Positions 6,264-14,689 are shown, counted from the first letter of the stretch. The stretch is DNA of 26,911 nucleotides from Hungatella sp. UBA5385 (GCA_002409995.1 DHOR01000053.1:1-26911); one strand, 5' to 3'. Notes: generated by a model from the sequence alone, not told the origin. Made by a program: numbers and translations.

Positions 6264-7154
6264 ATGGTTAGAAAGAAAAAACCGGGAATTGACTTTGTAT
6301 CATTAGGTTTTATTGCTCCCGCATTCCTGTTCTTTACGCTGTTTATCATTGTACCTACAATTGCAAGTGTTTACTATAGCTTTACCTCCTGGGACGGATT
6401 AAATCCTGTGATTCATTTTGTTGGGCTTGCCAACTATAAAGAGATATTTACCAGTGCACGTTTTGGAAATGCATTAACAAACACCATGATACTCACAGTA
6501 TTTATCTCCATTCTCGAAAATGCTCTTGCTCTTATTCTGGCTTTACTTGTAGATCATGTAAAATGGGGTAAGAATTTCTTCAGAAGTGCATTTTACGTTC
6601 CAGTACTGATCAGTGGTATTGTTTCCGGTTTTATCTGGAAAATAATGTACAACTATAACTTTGGTTCCATTAATTCCATTCTGACTTCCATTGGTCTGGG
6701 AGAGTACCGTCAGGACTGGCTGGGCAATCCTAAACTGGCTCTTATAATGGTTGGTGTTGTTCTGATCTGGAAGGGCGCAGGCTATTACATGATTATTTAC
6801 CTGGCTTCTCTTCAGAGTGTACCTACTGATGTTGTGGAAGCGGCTGCTATTGACGGTGCTTCGCCGTGGCAGAGATTTAAGGCAATTACACTTCCTCTGA
6901 TCTCAGGCGCATTTACCATTAATTTCACTCTGTCTCTGATCAATGGATTAAAGGTATTTGACCAAATCTCAGTTATGACAGACGGAGGCCCGGGATTTAC
7001 AACAGAGACCATTGTTTATCTCCTTTACAAAGTAGGATTTAATGAAGGCAGACAGGGATTTGGAACAGCAGTGGGAATTGTGCTTCTGTTTATTATTCTC
7101 ATATTAAATGCCATTCAGCAGTCTGTTTTAAAACGCAGGGAGGTGCAGCTGTAA
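6264..7154 (+). CDS. Sugar ABC transporter permease, MalF/UgpA-like
   Basis: This encodes a 296-residue inner-membrane permease with six predicted transmembrane helices, the first at about residues 14-36. The EAA loop that docks the ATPase is clear near residues 192-213 (EAAAIDGASPWQRFKAITLP). The length and the single short N-terminal segment fit the UgpA-type CUT1 permeases rather than the longer MalF. AAGGAG lies about ten bases before the ATG. Its stop overlaps the start of the next permease gene by one base, which indicates translational coupling. It forms a heterodimer with that partner to make the sugar channel. Confidence 0.93.
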   Translation: MVRKKKPGIDFVSLGFIAPAFLFFTLFIIVPTIASVYYSFTSWDGLNPVIHFVGLANYKEIFTSARFGNALTNTMILTVFISILENALALILALLVDHVKWGKNFFRSAFYVPVLISGIVSGFIWKIMYNYNFGSINSILTSIGLGEYRQDWLGNPKLALIMVGVVLIWKGAGYYMIIYLASLQSVPTDVVEAAAIDGASPWQRFKAITLPLISGAFTINFTLSLINGLKVFDQISVMTDGGPGFTTETIVYLLYKVGFNEGRQGFGTAVGIVLLFIILILNAIQQSVLKRREVQL

Positions 7155-8008
7155 TGAAACAAGTAGGAATTAAAGCTAATAAGCAAAAGTTAAAGCCCAG
7201 TGTATACCTTGTGCTGGCTCTGACCATTGTGCTGGCTGTGTTATTTCTGGCTCCTGTGTTTTTTGCTATCATATCAGCCTTTAAAAGCAATGGGGAGATT
7301 TTAAAGAATCCTATGGCTCTTCCAACCTCACTTTACTTGAAAAACTTTCAGGATTTATTTGCACAGTCTGATTTCGTTACAGCTATTAAACACAGCGTAA
7401 CTCTCACTATTGTTTCAGAGGTGCTGATCGTCTGCATCGTTCCCATGGCTGCCTATGCCATTGAACGCCGTAAAACAAAGGTAACCAAGCTGATTTATAC
7501 ATATTTTCTTGCAGGAATGATGATTCCATTTCACCTTTATATGTTTCCTTTATTTAAGGAAATGAGATTATTTGGTCTGTTTGGCAATCTGGCTGGCCCT
7601 ATTGTGTGCTATATCTCAGGCTCTGTAGCTTTTGGCTCTCTTTTGTACTGCAGCTTTTTAAATGGTGTTCCTCTGGAAATAGAAGAAGCGGCTGAGATTG
7701 ATGGCTGTAATCCATTTCAGATATTCTGGAAGGTTACATTTCCCTTACTTGGACCATGTACTGCTTCTATGGTGGTTTTAAATGGTCTTGGAATCTGGAA
7801 TGACTTCCTGATGCCTTATCTGGTTCTGCCATCTGACAGAGCAAAAACCATCACAGTTGAAGTATATTCCTTTGTTGGACAGTATACAGCAAGATGGGAT
7901 ATTGTATTTGCAGGAACTGTCTGCTCCATCGTACCTGCACTGATCATTTTTATCCTTTTGCAGAAGTATTTTGTTAAGGGAATCACTGCCGGAGCGGCTA
8001 AAGGCTGA
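7154..8008 (+). CDS. Sugar ABC transporter permease, MalG/UgpE-like
   Basis: This encodes a 284-residue membrane protein with six predicted helices and the conserved EAA loop (EEAAEIDGCNPFQIFWKVTF, about residues 177-196). It ends in the typical LLQKYFVKGITAGAAKG tail of the CarA/MalG type. It pairs with the preceding permease. No ATP-binding subunit gene follows, so the system probably uses a shared MsmX/UgpC-type ATPase encoded elsewhere, as is known for many Firmicute CUT1 transporters. Confidence 0.93.
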   Translation: MKQVGIKANKQKLKPSVYLVLALTIVLAVLFLAPVFFAIISAFKSNGEILKNPMALPTSLYLKNFQDLFAQSDFVTAIKHSVTLTIVSEVLIVCIVPMAAYAIERRKTKVTKLIYTYFLAGMMIPFHLYMFPLFKEMRLFGLFGNLAGPIVCYISGSVAFGSLLYCSFLNGVPLEIEEAAEIDGCNPFQIFWKVTFPLLGPCTASMVVLNGLGIWNDFLMPYLVLPSDRAKTITVEVYSFVGQYTARWDIVFAGTVCSIVPALIIFILLQKYFVKGITAGAAKG

Positions 8009-8051
8009 TCATTGCAGACAGTAAAAAATTGTGATAAACTGAATGAAAATG

Positions 8052-8098
8052 CGATAACAGGCTATCGAAGGTATGTTTAAATTCATACCTTCGATTTT
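8052..8098 (+). promoter_or_regulatory. Hairpin and possible attenuator before the kinase gene
   Basis: A perfect 12-bp stem (ATCGAAGGTATG at 8064-8075 with its complement at 8084-8095) is followed by four T, a weak intrinsic terminator. Just upstream, CGATA at 8052-8056 can pair with TATCG at 8063-8067, which uses the same bases as the foot of the large stem, so the two pairings compete. It probably reduces read-through from the transporter genes into the two-component genes. Confidence 0.6.
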
Positions 8099-8125
8099 GG
8101 CGTATTATTTCTGTGGGGGAAAAGC

Positions 8126-9958
8126 ATGAAAAAAAAGACAATACAATTAAATCTATATCAGAAATTCTGTCTGGTGATTATTCTTCTGGGTTTATTTCCA
8201 ATGCTTATATTATCCACAGTCATTATGAACCGTATGTTTAAAGAGTACGGAAGTTCCATCAGCACCAATTATGAGCAGGCAGCTTCCTATGTCAATGACT
8301 CCATTAATGATATGATGGAAATGTACAATGGTATTTCCAAAATGCCCTATTACTACAACTATTCCAGCGAGGGAGAGTTTCAGTATAATTATATGTCTTT
8401 TGACAACCTGCGGCAGATTATCTACGGAATCGGAGTGGAGCCGGAGAAAATCGAGGAAACCAGAAGAAATAATATGAATGTATTTTTAAATAATGTGCTT
8501 GTAGTGGATGGTTCTATTATGGGAGTGCATTTCATTGCCAATGACAGGGAAGACAATCGTATTGCATTTCATAAGTCGTATAGCGGAATGCAGAATGTAA
8601 CGGAGGAAACGGCATTTGAAGAGAAAATGGGCTTGATTGATAAAACTAGCAAGCAGATGATTATGATTCCCACTCATAAAAATGACTATTTTCTCATGCA
8701 GAACAGCGATGTATTTACAGTTGCAAGAAATTATTTTGATTTAACCGGTGTTGTAGGCAATTATCGGTATGTGGGAACGTTATACATCGATATTGATGGA
8801 AAGCGGCTGGAGGAAGCATTTAAGAATATCACCCTTAATCCCAATGACCGCGTATATGTGGTGGATCAGGCTGGGAAATGCTATTACAGCAGTGAAGGAC
8901 AGCTGATCGGCAAGAATCTAAAAGAAGAAAATATCAGCTTTGAGAAAAATCAGGAGGAGTTTATCATTGATACCGCTTATAATTCCTATGGTTTGAAAGT
9001 GATAATTACCATGAAAACAGCCAATGTTTATGAGAAATTACAGCAGATGCAGCAGATGATGTATGCTTTCCTTGGCGCCTGCCTGGCAGCTCTGCTCCTT
9101 GGCTCAGTGTGGTTTTCCAAACGTCTGACACAGCCCATCCGCAATATGATGGATCAGATGTCGGAGATTGAAACAGGTAATTTTAAGGTGGAGCTTCCTG
9201 TCACCTCAGGAGATGAAATCGGAGTTCTGTCCCAAAGATTTAATCAAATGTCCAGAGAACTGGAAAATTATATTAATCAGTCCTATGTTGCCCATATGAA
9301 ACAGGCGGAAGCGGAGATGACCGCTTTAAAATCCCAAATCTACCCTCATTTTCTATATAATACTCTGGAGATTATCCGGATGACTGCACTGGAAAAGGAT
9401 GATCTGGTAGTTTCTGAGATGATAGAAGCCTTGTCCACCCAGATCAGATATATGATAGGACCTATGCAGGATATGGTTTCTCTGGAGCAGGAAGCGGATA
9501 TTGTAAGGAAATACGTTTATTTACTAAATTGCAGAATCAGGGGAAAGGTGAATCTCATTGTGGAACTGGAAGGTTTGGGAGGAATAAAGGTTCCCAAGCT
9601 GATATTACAGCCCATTGTTGAAAATGCTTATGTCCATGGTCTTAAGCCCAAGAATGGAAATGGAAATATCCTGATAGGAGCAGAGAGGGCAGACGGTCAT
9701 CTGGTGATTACTGTTATGGACAATGGAACAGGTATGGATGAGGAGGCTTTAAATAGGATCAGAGCCCTTTTGGAAGGCGAAGAGCCTGGAATTAAGAATG
9801 AGCACAACTGGCAGAGTATTGGTCTGAAAAATGTTCATGACAGGGTGAGGTATCTCTATGGGGAACCCTATGGAATAGAGGTGACAAGTTCACCTAAGGT
9901 AGGAACTATGGTGCGGATTCTTATGCCATGGAAGGAAGGGGGAGATTCGATATGGTAA
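8126..9958 (+). CDS. YesM-like sensor histidine kinase
   Basis: This encodes a 610-residue membrane kinase. Layout: transmembrane helix at about 14-34, extracellular sensor domain at about 35-305 (probably a Cache-type fold), second helix at about 311-330, HAMP at about 331-385, then a His_kinase (PF06580) domain. The phosphorylated His is His408 in QIYPHFLYNTLE. The ATP-binding part has the N-box around Asn500 (VENAYVHG), a G-box DNGTGM at 532-537 and SIGLKNVHDRV at about 565-575. It should sense an extracellular sugar or a loaded binding protein and phosphorylate the overlapping regulator. Such pairs usually control the adjacent transporter operon. Confidence 0.94.
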   Translation: MKKKTIQLNLYQKFCLVIILLGLFPMLILSTVIMNRMFKEYGSSISTNYEQAASYVNDSINDMMEMYNGISKMPYYYNYSSEGEFQYNYMSFDNLRQIIYGIGVEPEKIEETRRNNMNVFLNNVLVVDGSIMGVHFIANDREDNRIAFHKSYSGMQNVTEETAFEEKMGLIDKTSKQMIMIPTHKNDYFLMQNSDVFTVARNYFDLTGVVGNYRYVGTLYIDIDGKRLEEAFKNITLNPNDRVYVVDQAGKCYYSSEGQLIGKNLKEENISFEKNQEEFIIDTAYNSYGLKVIITMKTANVYEKLQQMQQMMYAFLGACLAALLLGSVWFSKRLTQPIRNMMDQMSEIETGNFKVELPVTSGDEIGVLSQRFNQMSRELENYINQSYVAHMKQAEAEMTALKSQIYPHFLYNTLEIIRMTALEKDDLVVSEMIEALSTQIRYMIGPMQDMVSLEQEADIVRKYVYLLNCRIRGKVNLIVELEGLGGIKVPKLILQPIVENAYVHGLKPKNGNGNILIGAERADGHLVITVMDNGTGMDEEALNRIRALLEGEEPGIKNEHNWQSIGLKNVHDRVRYLYGEPYGIEVTSSPKVGTMVRILMPWKEGGDSIW

Positions 9959-11475
9959 GAATGATATTGGCTGATGATGAGCCTGTGATTACAAAGGGAA
10001 TTCAGAAGCTGGTGGATTTTAAAAGTCTGGGAATTGAGATTGTGGGAGAGTATGAAGATGGGAAAGCAGCACTTGACGGTATTCTTATGGAAAAACCTGA
10101 TATTGCGCTTCTTGATATCTATATGCCTAAAAAAACCGGAATCGACATTTTAAAGGAATTAAAGCAGCTGGGGGTGGAGACCAAGGTGATATTCATCAGT
10201 GGTTTTCAGGATTTTCAGTATGCAAAGGATGCTCTGACCTATGGTGCTGTGGATTATCTTCTAAAGCCTGTTATCAGAGAAGAATTGGTATCCACCCTGG
10301 AAAAATGCATCCGAACTCTGTTACCTGCACCTATGGAAGAAGAACTGGAAACAGAGACAGAGGACGGTCTGCCTTCTTATACCCCATTTGACCGACTGGT
10401 GGAGGTGGAGGAATGTGAGTATCTTCCTGTATTTACGGAAATCCTTCACGACAGAGTGATAAGTCCCCAAGAGGAAAAGCTGATCCGTTTTTCTGTTATT
10501 GGTTATCTAGAAAATATGTTAAATGAAAGGGAGGCAGGCATCGTATTTGTTAAGAATAACCGCATTGTCCTGGTACTTAAAAATCCCAAAGAACCTGAAA
10601 CAGGGCAGATTCTCTATGAGCTTATGGAGCAGGCAGAGGAGTCTATGCACTGCAGGCTGGGATTTATTACCGGGGAGCCGGTAGAATCCATGGGAGAGAT
10701 TCCAAAAGCATATGAGAAATGTCTGTCTATGGAGGGATATCTCTATTTTGCAGAGAAAGGGACCATTCCGATTATACGTTATGGGGAAAAAGTTTATGCA
10801 AGGAATGCCACTCTTGAGGATATAAAGGATTGCAGGCAGTCACTGATGAATGCAATGGTTGCCCAGGACGAGGATGAGTTTGAAAAGGCTATGGTCAAAT
10901 TAAAGCGTACTATATGTACAGTGGCTGATGGAAGGAAGGATGATGCCTGTTTCCATTATGGAAGTACCATTCGTATCATGGTAGAGAGGTTTGAATCCAT
11001 GGGGGTCCATGGACCGGAGCTGGAATTTAAGGAGATTTTGGAGCAGGCAAGAGCAACCAAAAGTTATGGGATGCTGACTGAACTTTTTGAAGCTTATTTC
11101 AGGCAGTATAAGGAGCAGATTCGATCTACAGCAGCTAACACCGATAAAAAGGATATTTTTATGGCGAAAGAGTACATAGAAAATCATTACAGAGAAAATC
11201 TGTCTCTGGAGGTTCTGGCTGGGGTGGTTCACATGAATCCTTATTATTTCAGCAGCTTTTTTAAGAAGAGTTCAGGGGAAAATTTTAAGGACTATTTAAA
11301 TAAAGTTCGGATGAAGCATGCGCTTGCCCTTCTTGTGTCAACCGATAAGAAGACGGGGGATATTGCAGATGAGGTGGGATTCCGGGATGGAAGGGCGTTT
11401 TCGGAGCTGTTTCAAAGGTATTATGGGGAGACACCTTCTAGTTATAGGAAGAGGATGAAGAGGGCTGATGCTTGA
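9952..11475 (+). CDS. YesN-like AraC-family response regulator
   Basis: This encodes a 507-residue regulator. The receiver domain (about 1-125) has the acidic pair in ADDEP, the phospho-acceptor Asp55 in LLDIYMPKKTG and the Lys of YLLKPV. A middle region of about 270 residues has no domain I can name. The last 100 residues form an AraC-type double helix-turn-helix (LSLEVLAGVVHMNPYYFSSFF and the GDIADEVGFRDGRAFSELFQRYYG segment). I choose the ATG at 9952, which overlaps the kinase stop and has a GGGGGAG site before it, over an in-frame ATG at 9928. It is the likely activator of the upstream transporter promoter. Confidence 0.93.
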   Translation: MVRMILADDEPVITKGIQKLVDFKSLGIEIVGEYEDGKAALDGILMEKPDIALLDIYMPKKTGIDILKELKQLGVETKVIFISGFQDFQYAKDALTYGAVDYLLKPVIREELVSTLEKCIRTLLPAPMEEELETETEDGLPSYTPFDRLVEVEECEYLPVFTEILHDRVISPQEEKLIRFSVIGYLENMLNEREAGIVFVKNNRIVLVLKNPKEPETGQILYELMEQAEESMHCRLGFITGEPVESMGEIPKAYEKCLSMEGYLYFAEKGTIPIIRYGEKVYARNATLEDIKDCRQSLMNAMVAQDEDEFEKAMVKLKRTICTVADGRKDDACFHYGSTIRIMVERFESMGVHGPELEFKEILEQARATKSYGMLTELFEAYFRQYKEQIRSTAANTDKKDIFMAKEYIENHYRENLSLEVLAGVVHMNPYYFSSFFKKSSGENFKDYLNKVRMKHALALLVSTDKKTGDIADEVGFRDGRAFSELFQRYYGETPSSYRKRMKRADA

Positions 11476-11477
11476 TT

Positions 11478-11497
11478 TTGTCAAAATTAGTTGACAA
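11478..11497. promoter_or_regulatory. Inverted repeat containing a TTGACA box
   Basis: TTGTCAA and TTGACAA are exact reverse complements separated by six bases. The right half is a consensus -35 hexamer, but no good -10 lies at the right distance (GATACC at 16 bases). It may be an operator over a weak promoter for the acetyltransferase gene. Confidence 0.35.
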
Positions 11498-11549
11498 TAT
11501 TTCTGGTCTTATGATACCCTTTAGAGAACAAAAACGAGGGGGAATCAAA

Positions 11550-12065
11550 ATGTTAAGATTGATCAGGTTGAACTATGAACATAAAGAGAAGCTGACAGAG
11601 ATGATGAAGGAATGGTATTCAACAGGAGAAGTTGTGATCCCATTCTCTATTCGTAAAAATGATTATCGGGATTTCGAAAACTATGTTACAGGCTTTGAAA
11701 AGGATGAAAAGTCACCTGGCGAATTTGTTCCTTCAACTACTTTGTTTGGCCTCGATACACAGAGGAATATATTCGTAGGAGCAGTAAATATACGTCATTA
11801 TTTAAATGAATCCTTACTTTTAAATGGAGGTCATATTGGTGACGGAGTCAGACCATCAGAGAGAAGAAAAGGATATGCAACCCAGATGATTGCCCTTGCT
11901 TTAGATGAATGCAGAGCACTGAATATCCATAAGGTACTGATGGTATGTGATAAAAATAATATTGGTTCGGCCAAAAGTATTATAAGGAATGGCGGTATAC
12001 TGGAAAATGAAATTGAAGTTGATGGAGTGATAGAACAGAGGTATTGGATTGATTTATCTAAATAA
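11550..12065 (+). CDS. GNAT-family N-acetyltransferase
   Basis: This encodes 171 residues from the ATG at 11550, chosen because GAGGGGG precedes it closely. An in-frame ATG at 11472 lacks a site. The acetyl-CoA binding motif A is evident as VRPSERRKGYATQMIALAL (about residues 105-123), preceded by a strand carrying GDG, and the C-terminal NNIGSAKSIIRNGG segment matches motif B. The enzyme transfers acetyl from acetyl-CoA to an amine; the substrate is unknown. It follows the regulator gene but probably has its own control, and a strong terminator closes the unit. Confidence 0.9.
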   Translation: MLRLIRLNYEHKEKLTEMMKEWYSTGEVVIPFSIRKNDYRDFENYVTGFEKDEKSPGEFVPSTTLFGLDTQRNIFVGAVNIRHYLNESLLLNGGHIGDGVRPSERRKGYATQMIALALDECRALNIHKVLMVCDKNNIGSAKSIIRNGGILENEIEVDGVIEQRYWIDLSK

Positions 12066-12077
12066 ATTGTTTTATAG

Positions 12078-12116
12078 AATAACCGCCTGCCAGGTTGATT
12101 TGGCAGGCAGGTTATT
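12078..12116. terminator. Bidirectional terminator between convergent genes
   Basis: AATAACC GCCTGCCA at 12078-12092 pairs with TGGCAGGC and GGTTATT at 12101-12116, giving 15 base pairs with one bulged A and an 8-base loop. A/T-rich flanks on both sides suit termination of the acetyltransferase gene and of the oxidoreductase gene. Confidence 0.85.
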
Positions 12117-12125
12117 TCTCTAAGA

Positions 12126-12917
12126 TTATCGCTGTTCCATATACCTTTTCACCATAGAGTCAATAACAGCTCTTAAAATTCGACCCCAAACCAATTTCAC
12201 AGGACTTAAAGGCACATCATAAAAATAATTGCTATTCAGCCATCCTCTTTCTTCCCAGAAATCAAAATCAGCCTTTGAATCAAAAGTCTTGCTTCGAAGC
12301 CCCTGGAACATATAGATATCATAAAAAGATGGAACCGGTGGTGTATCTCTAAGGAGTGCCTGCTGAAAACGAAGAGCAGTTTTCTGTATTTTAGCTTTTT
12401 GAATGTTATAATATTTCTCACTGTAACCCCATGAATTTGTTCCTTGAAAATACATGGAAGATATAATACTTATTTCACCAACCAGATGGCAGCCCCACCC
12501 ACAGGCTGTCATTTTTAAATACTGTCCTGTGGGTTTCTGACCTCCGCCCATTGTTGTAACCAGTGTAAGTGCGGGTTTTCCCACAAGCTCCTGTCTATGA
12601 AACAGATAGGACAAACGGTCAATGAGTTTCTTCATAGTACCTGTAATTTGGCAGGCATAAACAGGAGAGGCGAATATAATCCCATCAGCCTGAACAAGCT
12701 TATCCTTGATCAGAGGAAGCTCATCTTTACAGGGGCAGGCGGATTCACTTTTCATAAAGCACTGATCACAGCCTTTACATTCTTCAATGTTATAATTTTT
12801 GATAAATATGTATTCAAATTCAACCTGACAGTCAGAAGGAAAAGACTGCTCAATCTGTTTGCATATGGCAAAACTATCTTTTTTGCGTGGACTTCCCATC
12901 AATACAGCAACTTTCAT
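12126..12917 (-). CDS. Flavodoxin-like NAD(P)H-dependent oxidoreductase, iron-sulfur flavoprotein type
   Basis: This encodes a 263-residue cytoplasmic protein. The N-terminus has the FMN phosphate loop GSPRKKDSF. A cysteine cluster C47-x2-C50-x2-C53-x7-C61 (and C63) fits the compact motif of iron-sulfur flavoproteins (CX2CX2CX4-7C), and the flavin segment FASPVYACQITGTMKKLIDR follows. The C-terminal about 80 residues are an extension beyond the flavodoxin fold and are Trp/Tyr-rich. AAGGAGA lies about ten bases before the ATG. It is downstream of the padR-type gene and is probably repressed by its product through a shared operator. It likely reduces quinones, nitro compounds or similar electrophiles. 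Confidence 0.88.
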   Translation of the reverse strand: MKVAVLMGSPRKKDSFAICKQIEQSFPSDCQVEFEYIFIKNYNIEECKGCDQCFMKSESACPCKDELPLIKDKLVQADGIIFASPVYACQITGTMKKLIDRLSYLFHRQELVGKPALTLVTTMGGGQKPTGQYLKMTACGWGCHLVGEISIISSMYFQGTNSWGYSEKYYNIQKAKIQKTALRFQQALLRDTPPVPSFYDIYMFQGLRSKTFDSKADFDFWEERGWLNSNYFYDVPLSPVKLVWGRILRAVIDSMVKRYMEQR

Positions 12918-12941
12918 ATCATATTCTCCTTATTTTGTTTT

Positions 12942-12961
12942 CATATCCAATGTTGGATAGT
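12942..12961. promoter_or_regulatory. Putative PadR operator, copy 1
   Basis: CATATCCAATGTTGGATAGT is identical over 20 bases to the sequence at 13666-13685. Its core TATCCAA-TG-TTGGATA is a perfect palindrome. It lies 25 bases upstream of the oxidoreductase start. Confidence 0.75.
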
Positions 12962-12974
12962 GAGGGCGGTTAAG

Positions 12975-13000
12975 TATCCTATCCCCTGAGGAATAGGATA
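12975..13000 (-). promoter_or_regulatory. Hairpin after the padR-type gene
   Basis: In the minus-strand transcript an 11-bp stem (one G-U pair) with loop TCAG forms three bases after the padR-type stop codon. No T-tract follows. Its arms begin and end with TATCC and GGATA, the outer half-sites of the nearby operator, so it may also be a wider-spaced binding site. Confidence 0.45.
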
Positions 13001-13003
13001 ACA

Positions 13004-13651
13004 TCAAGGTTTCAATATTTGCTTTTTCAAACTTTCCAGGTCTGTAATATCGTCCCGGTCCACAGGTTGAAGAGTGGAAAAATCATAAGTAGTAATCAGT
13101 TTAGCAATTTCTCTGCTGTTTGCTGTACATTGATCCAACTGGGATAGAAGGGCCTGATGCCACTGAATCTGATAATCCAAACTGGACAGCATCATCTCAA
13201 AGGAGATTCGTTCCACTTCCAGTGAACTGTCATTGAGCTTAATGTTTTTCCAGTGCTCTGTATCAGTTTTTTTTTCTTCCAGCTGTGCAATGTGAATGTT
13301 AAGAATATCCTGAATTTCTTTTTCATCAGTGACAGTTAGGAGCGGGTAAAGAATAAACTTATCTGAGCCCACCTCACCAATAGAAGCTGCCAGTTCCTTT
13401 CGCACAAGCACTTTCAATTCTTCCAGACCCTTAGAGGTAATCTCATAAATCTTGCGGGCTTTGCTGCCTTTGCCTTCTTCCCGGATCAAACGGATCAGTC
13501 CTTCTTTCTCCAGTTTGGCAAGAGCATAATAAATGGAACCGGATTGAATTTTTGTCCAGCTGTCCAAATGGTTGATCTGGATGAACTTCTGGATTTCATA
13601 GCCATGAGTAGATTTTAAACTTAAATAGTATAGTATTAATACTTTTATCAT
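13004..13651 (-). CDS. PadR-family transcriptional regulator
   Basis: This encodes 215 residues. The N-terminal winged helix (about 1-80) has the PadR hallmarks LILYYLSLKSTHGYEIQKFI and SGSIYYALAKLEKEGLI, with the wing at about 57-72. The C-terminal half is helical (Vir_act_alpha_C type) and is the usual dimer and ligand region. PadR proteins are mostly repressors released by phenolic or other small molecules. AAGGAG lies before the ATG. A consensus promoter and a palindromic operator sit just upstream, so autorepression is likely. The same 20-bp operator precedes the oxidoreductase gene. Confidence 0.92.
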   Translation of the reverse strand: MIKVLILYYLSLKSTHGYEIQKFIQINHLDSWTKIQSGSIYYALAKLEKEGLIRLIREEGKGSKARKIYEITSKGLEELKVLVRKELAASIGEVGSDKFILYPLLTVTDEKEIQDILNIHIAQLEEKKTDTEHWKNIKLNDSSLEVERISFEMMLSSLDYQIQWHQALLSQLDQCTANSREIAKLITTYDFSTLQPVDRDDITDLESLKKQILKP

Positions 13652-13665
13652 GTAAGGTCTCCTTG

Positions 13666-13685
13666 CATATCCAATGTTGGATAGT
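13666..13685. promoter_or_regulatory. Putative PadR operator, copy 2
   Basis: This is identical to the 20 bases at 12942-12961, with a 16-bp perfect palindrome. It lies between the -10 box (13689-13694) and the start codon (13651), so a bound protein would block transcription initiation. Confidence 0.75.
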
Positions 13686-13688
13686 AAT

Positions 13689-13718
13689 ATTATATACTGA
13701 GTCTTTAATACATGTCAA
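13689..13718 (-). promoter_or_regulatory. Promoter of the padR-type gene
   Basis: On the minus strand, a perfect TTGACA at 13713-13718, an 18-base spacer and a perfect TATAAT at 13689-13694. Confidence 0.8.
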
Positions 13719-13724
13719 TAGGTA

Positions 13725-14663
13725 TCAGAGAGAGTCATTATAAAATTTGTAAACCTCTCCAACCATTTTACTCATTCGCTCCCTTAATTCCTCAGGTTCC
13801 AGGCATTTACATTTATTTCCAAAGCCCATTAAATATCTGCACGCCATATCATCTATAGGCAGGTAAATGTCAGCATAATAATGAGATGCTCCATCGGGAG
13901 TCAGGCAATTTTCACCAAAGCGGGCAACAATAAGATCCCTGATATCTTCATGAACCCGCAGTCTTACAGGAACCATTGATTTATCATTGATCTGGGTATC
14001 ATCTAACCGCTCCGCAGGAAAATCACGTAACTGAAAGTTTGTATCCAGTATAGAGAGATTCTGAATTCTCAGCAGTTTAAATGTTCTGTAATCATTACGG
14101 TTGAGACAATAGCCCTGAATATACCAGTCCTCCCCTTTGAGCAGTAACCGATAGGGCTCTATTTCCCGATGACTCTTTCTATTTTTAAAATCCCTGTATT
14201 CAAAATGGAGCAGACGCTTTTCTTCCAGCGCAGTTTTCATAATCTCAATGGTTTCAGTCAAATGCCCTGCATGGAGCCATGGAGTCAAATCAATTTTTAT
14301 CTGATTCACCCGAAAATTCATTTCTTTTTGCTTTTCCGGAGGTACCATACCTTTGACTTTTGCAAGTGTGCCAACGATCTGTTCACTGGAGATATTGGTT
14401 TGTATACTTCCAAGTCCCATAAGCAGTGCTGTAATATCAGAGGTGGAGAACAACCGTTTTTCCGCCTTATATGTTTTTAAAATTTCAGAACCACCTCCCG
14501 GTCCTGAGGTAGTGAGAATAGGGATTCCAGCCTGATTAATGGAATCTAAATCTCTGTAAATGGTTCGTGTAGAGACTTCAAACATCTCAGCCAATTTCTC
14601 AGCGCTGACCTTATCCCGTTCCAGCAAAACCATTATAATTGCAATTAACCGATCTATTTTCAT
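13725..14663 (-). CDS. WYL-domain transcriptional regulator, YafY type
   Basis: This encodes 312 residues. The N-terminal helix-turn-helix (about 1-60) has KVSAEKLAEMFEVSTRTIYRDLDSINQAGIPI, typical of the DeoR/HTH_11 fold in this family. The WYL domain follows (about 135-215), with HFEYRDFKNRKSHREIEPYRLLLKGEDWYIQGY. The C-terminal WCX part ends near residue 310. WYL domains sense small ligands or nucleic acid. The gene is divergent from the PPOX-family gene, shares a promoter region with it and probably controls both. The ribosome-binding site is weak (GGGT). Confidence 0.92.
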   Translation of the reverse strand: MKIDRLIAIIMVLLERDKVSAEKLAEMFEVSTRTIYRDLDSINQAGIPILTTSGPGGGSEILKTYKAEKRLFSTSDITALLMGLGSIQTNISSEQIVGTLAKVKGMVPPEKQKEMNFRVNQIKIDLTPWLHAGHLTETIEIMKTALEEKRLLHFEYRDFKNRKSHREIEPYRLLLKGEDWYIQGYCLNRNDYRTFKLLRIQNLSILDTNFQLRDFPAERLDDTQINDKSMVPVRLRVHEDIRDLIVARFGENCLTPDGASHYYADIYLPIDDMACRYLMGFGNKCKCLEPEELRERMSKMVGEVYKFYNDSL

Positions 14664-14689
14664 AATATTTACCCGACTTTTTTAATAAT

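Noticed and set aside
9928..9951. Longer N-terminus of the response regulator
   Set aside because: The extra eight residues (MEGRGRFD) are not part of a receiver domain, and the internal ATG at 9952 has the better ribosome-binding site and overlaps the kinase stop.
10900..11232. 110-residue minus-strand ORF inside the response regulator gene
   Set aside because: It is a shadow of a clear AraC/receiver protein on the other strand.
12975..13000. Intrinsic terminator after the padR-type gene
   Set aside because: The stem is good but is followed by CTTAACCG instead of a T-tract, so I list it only as a hairpin.
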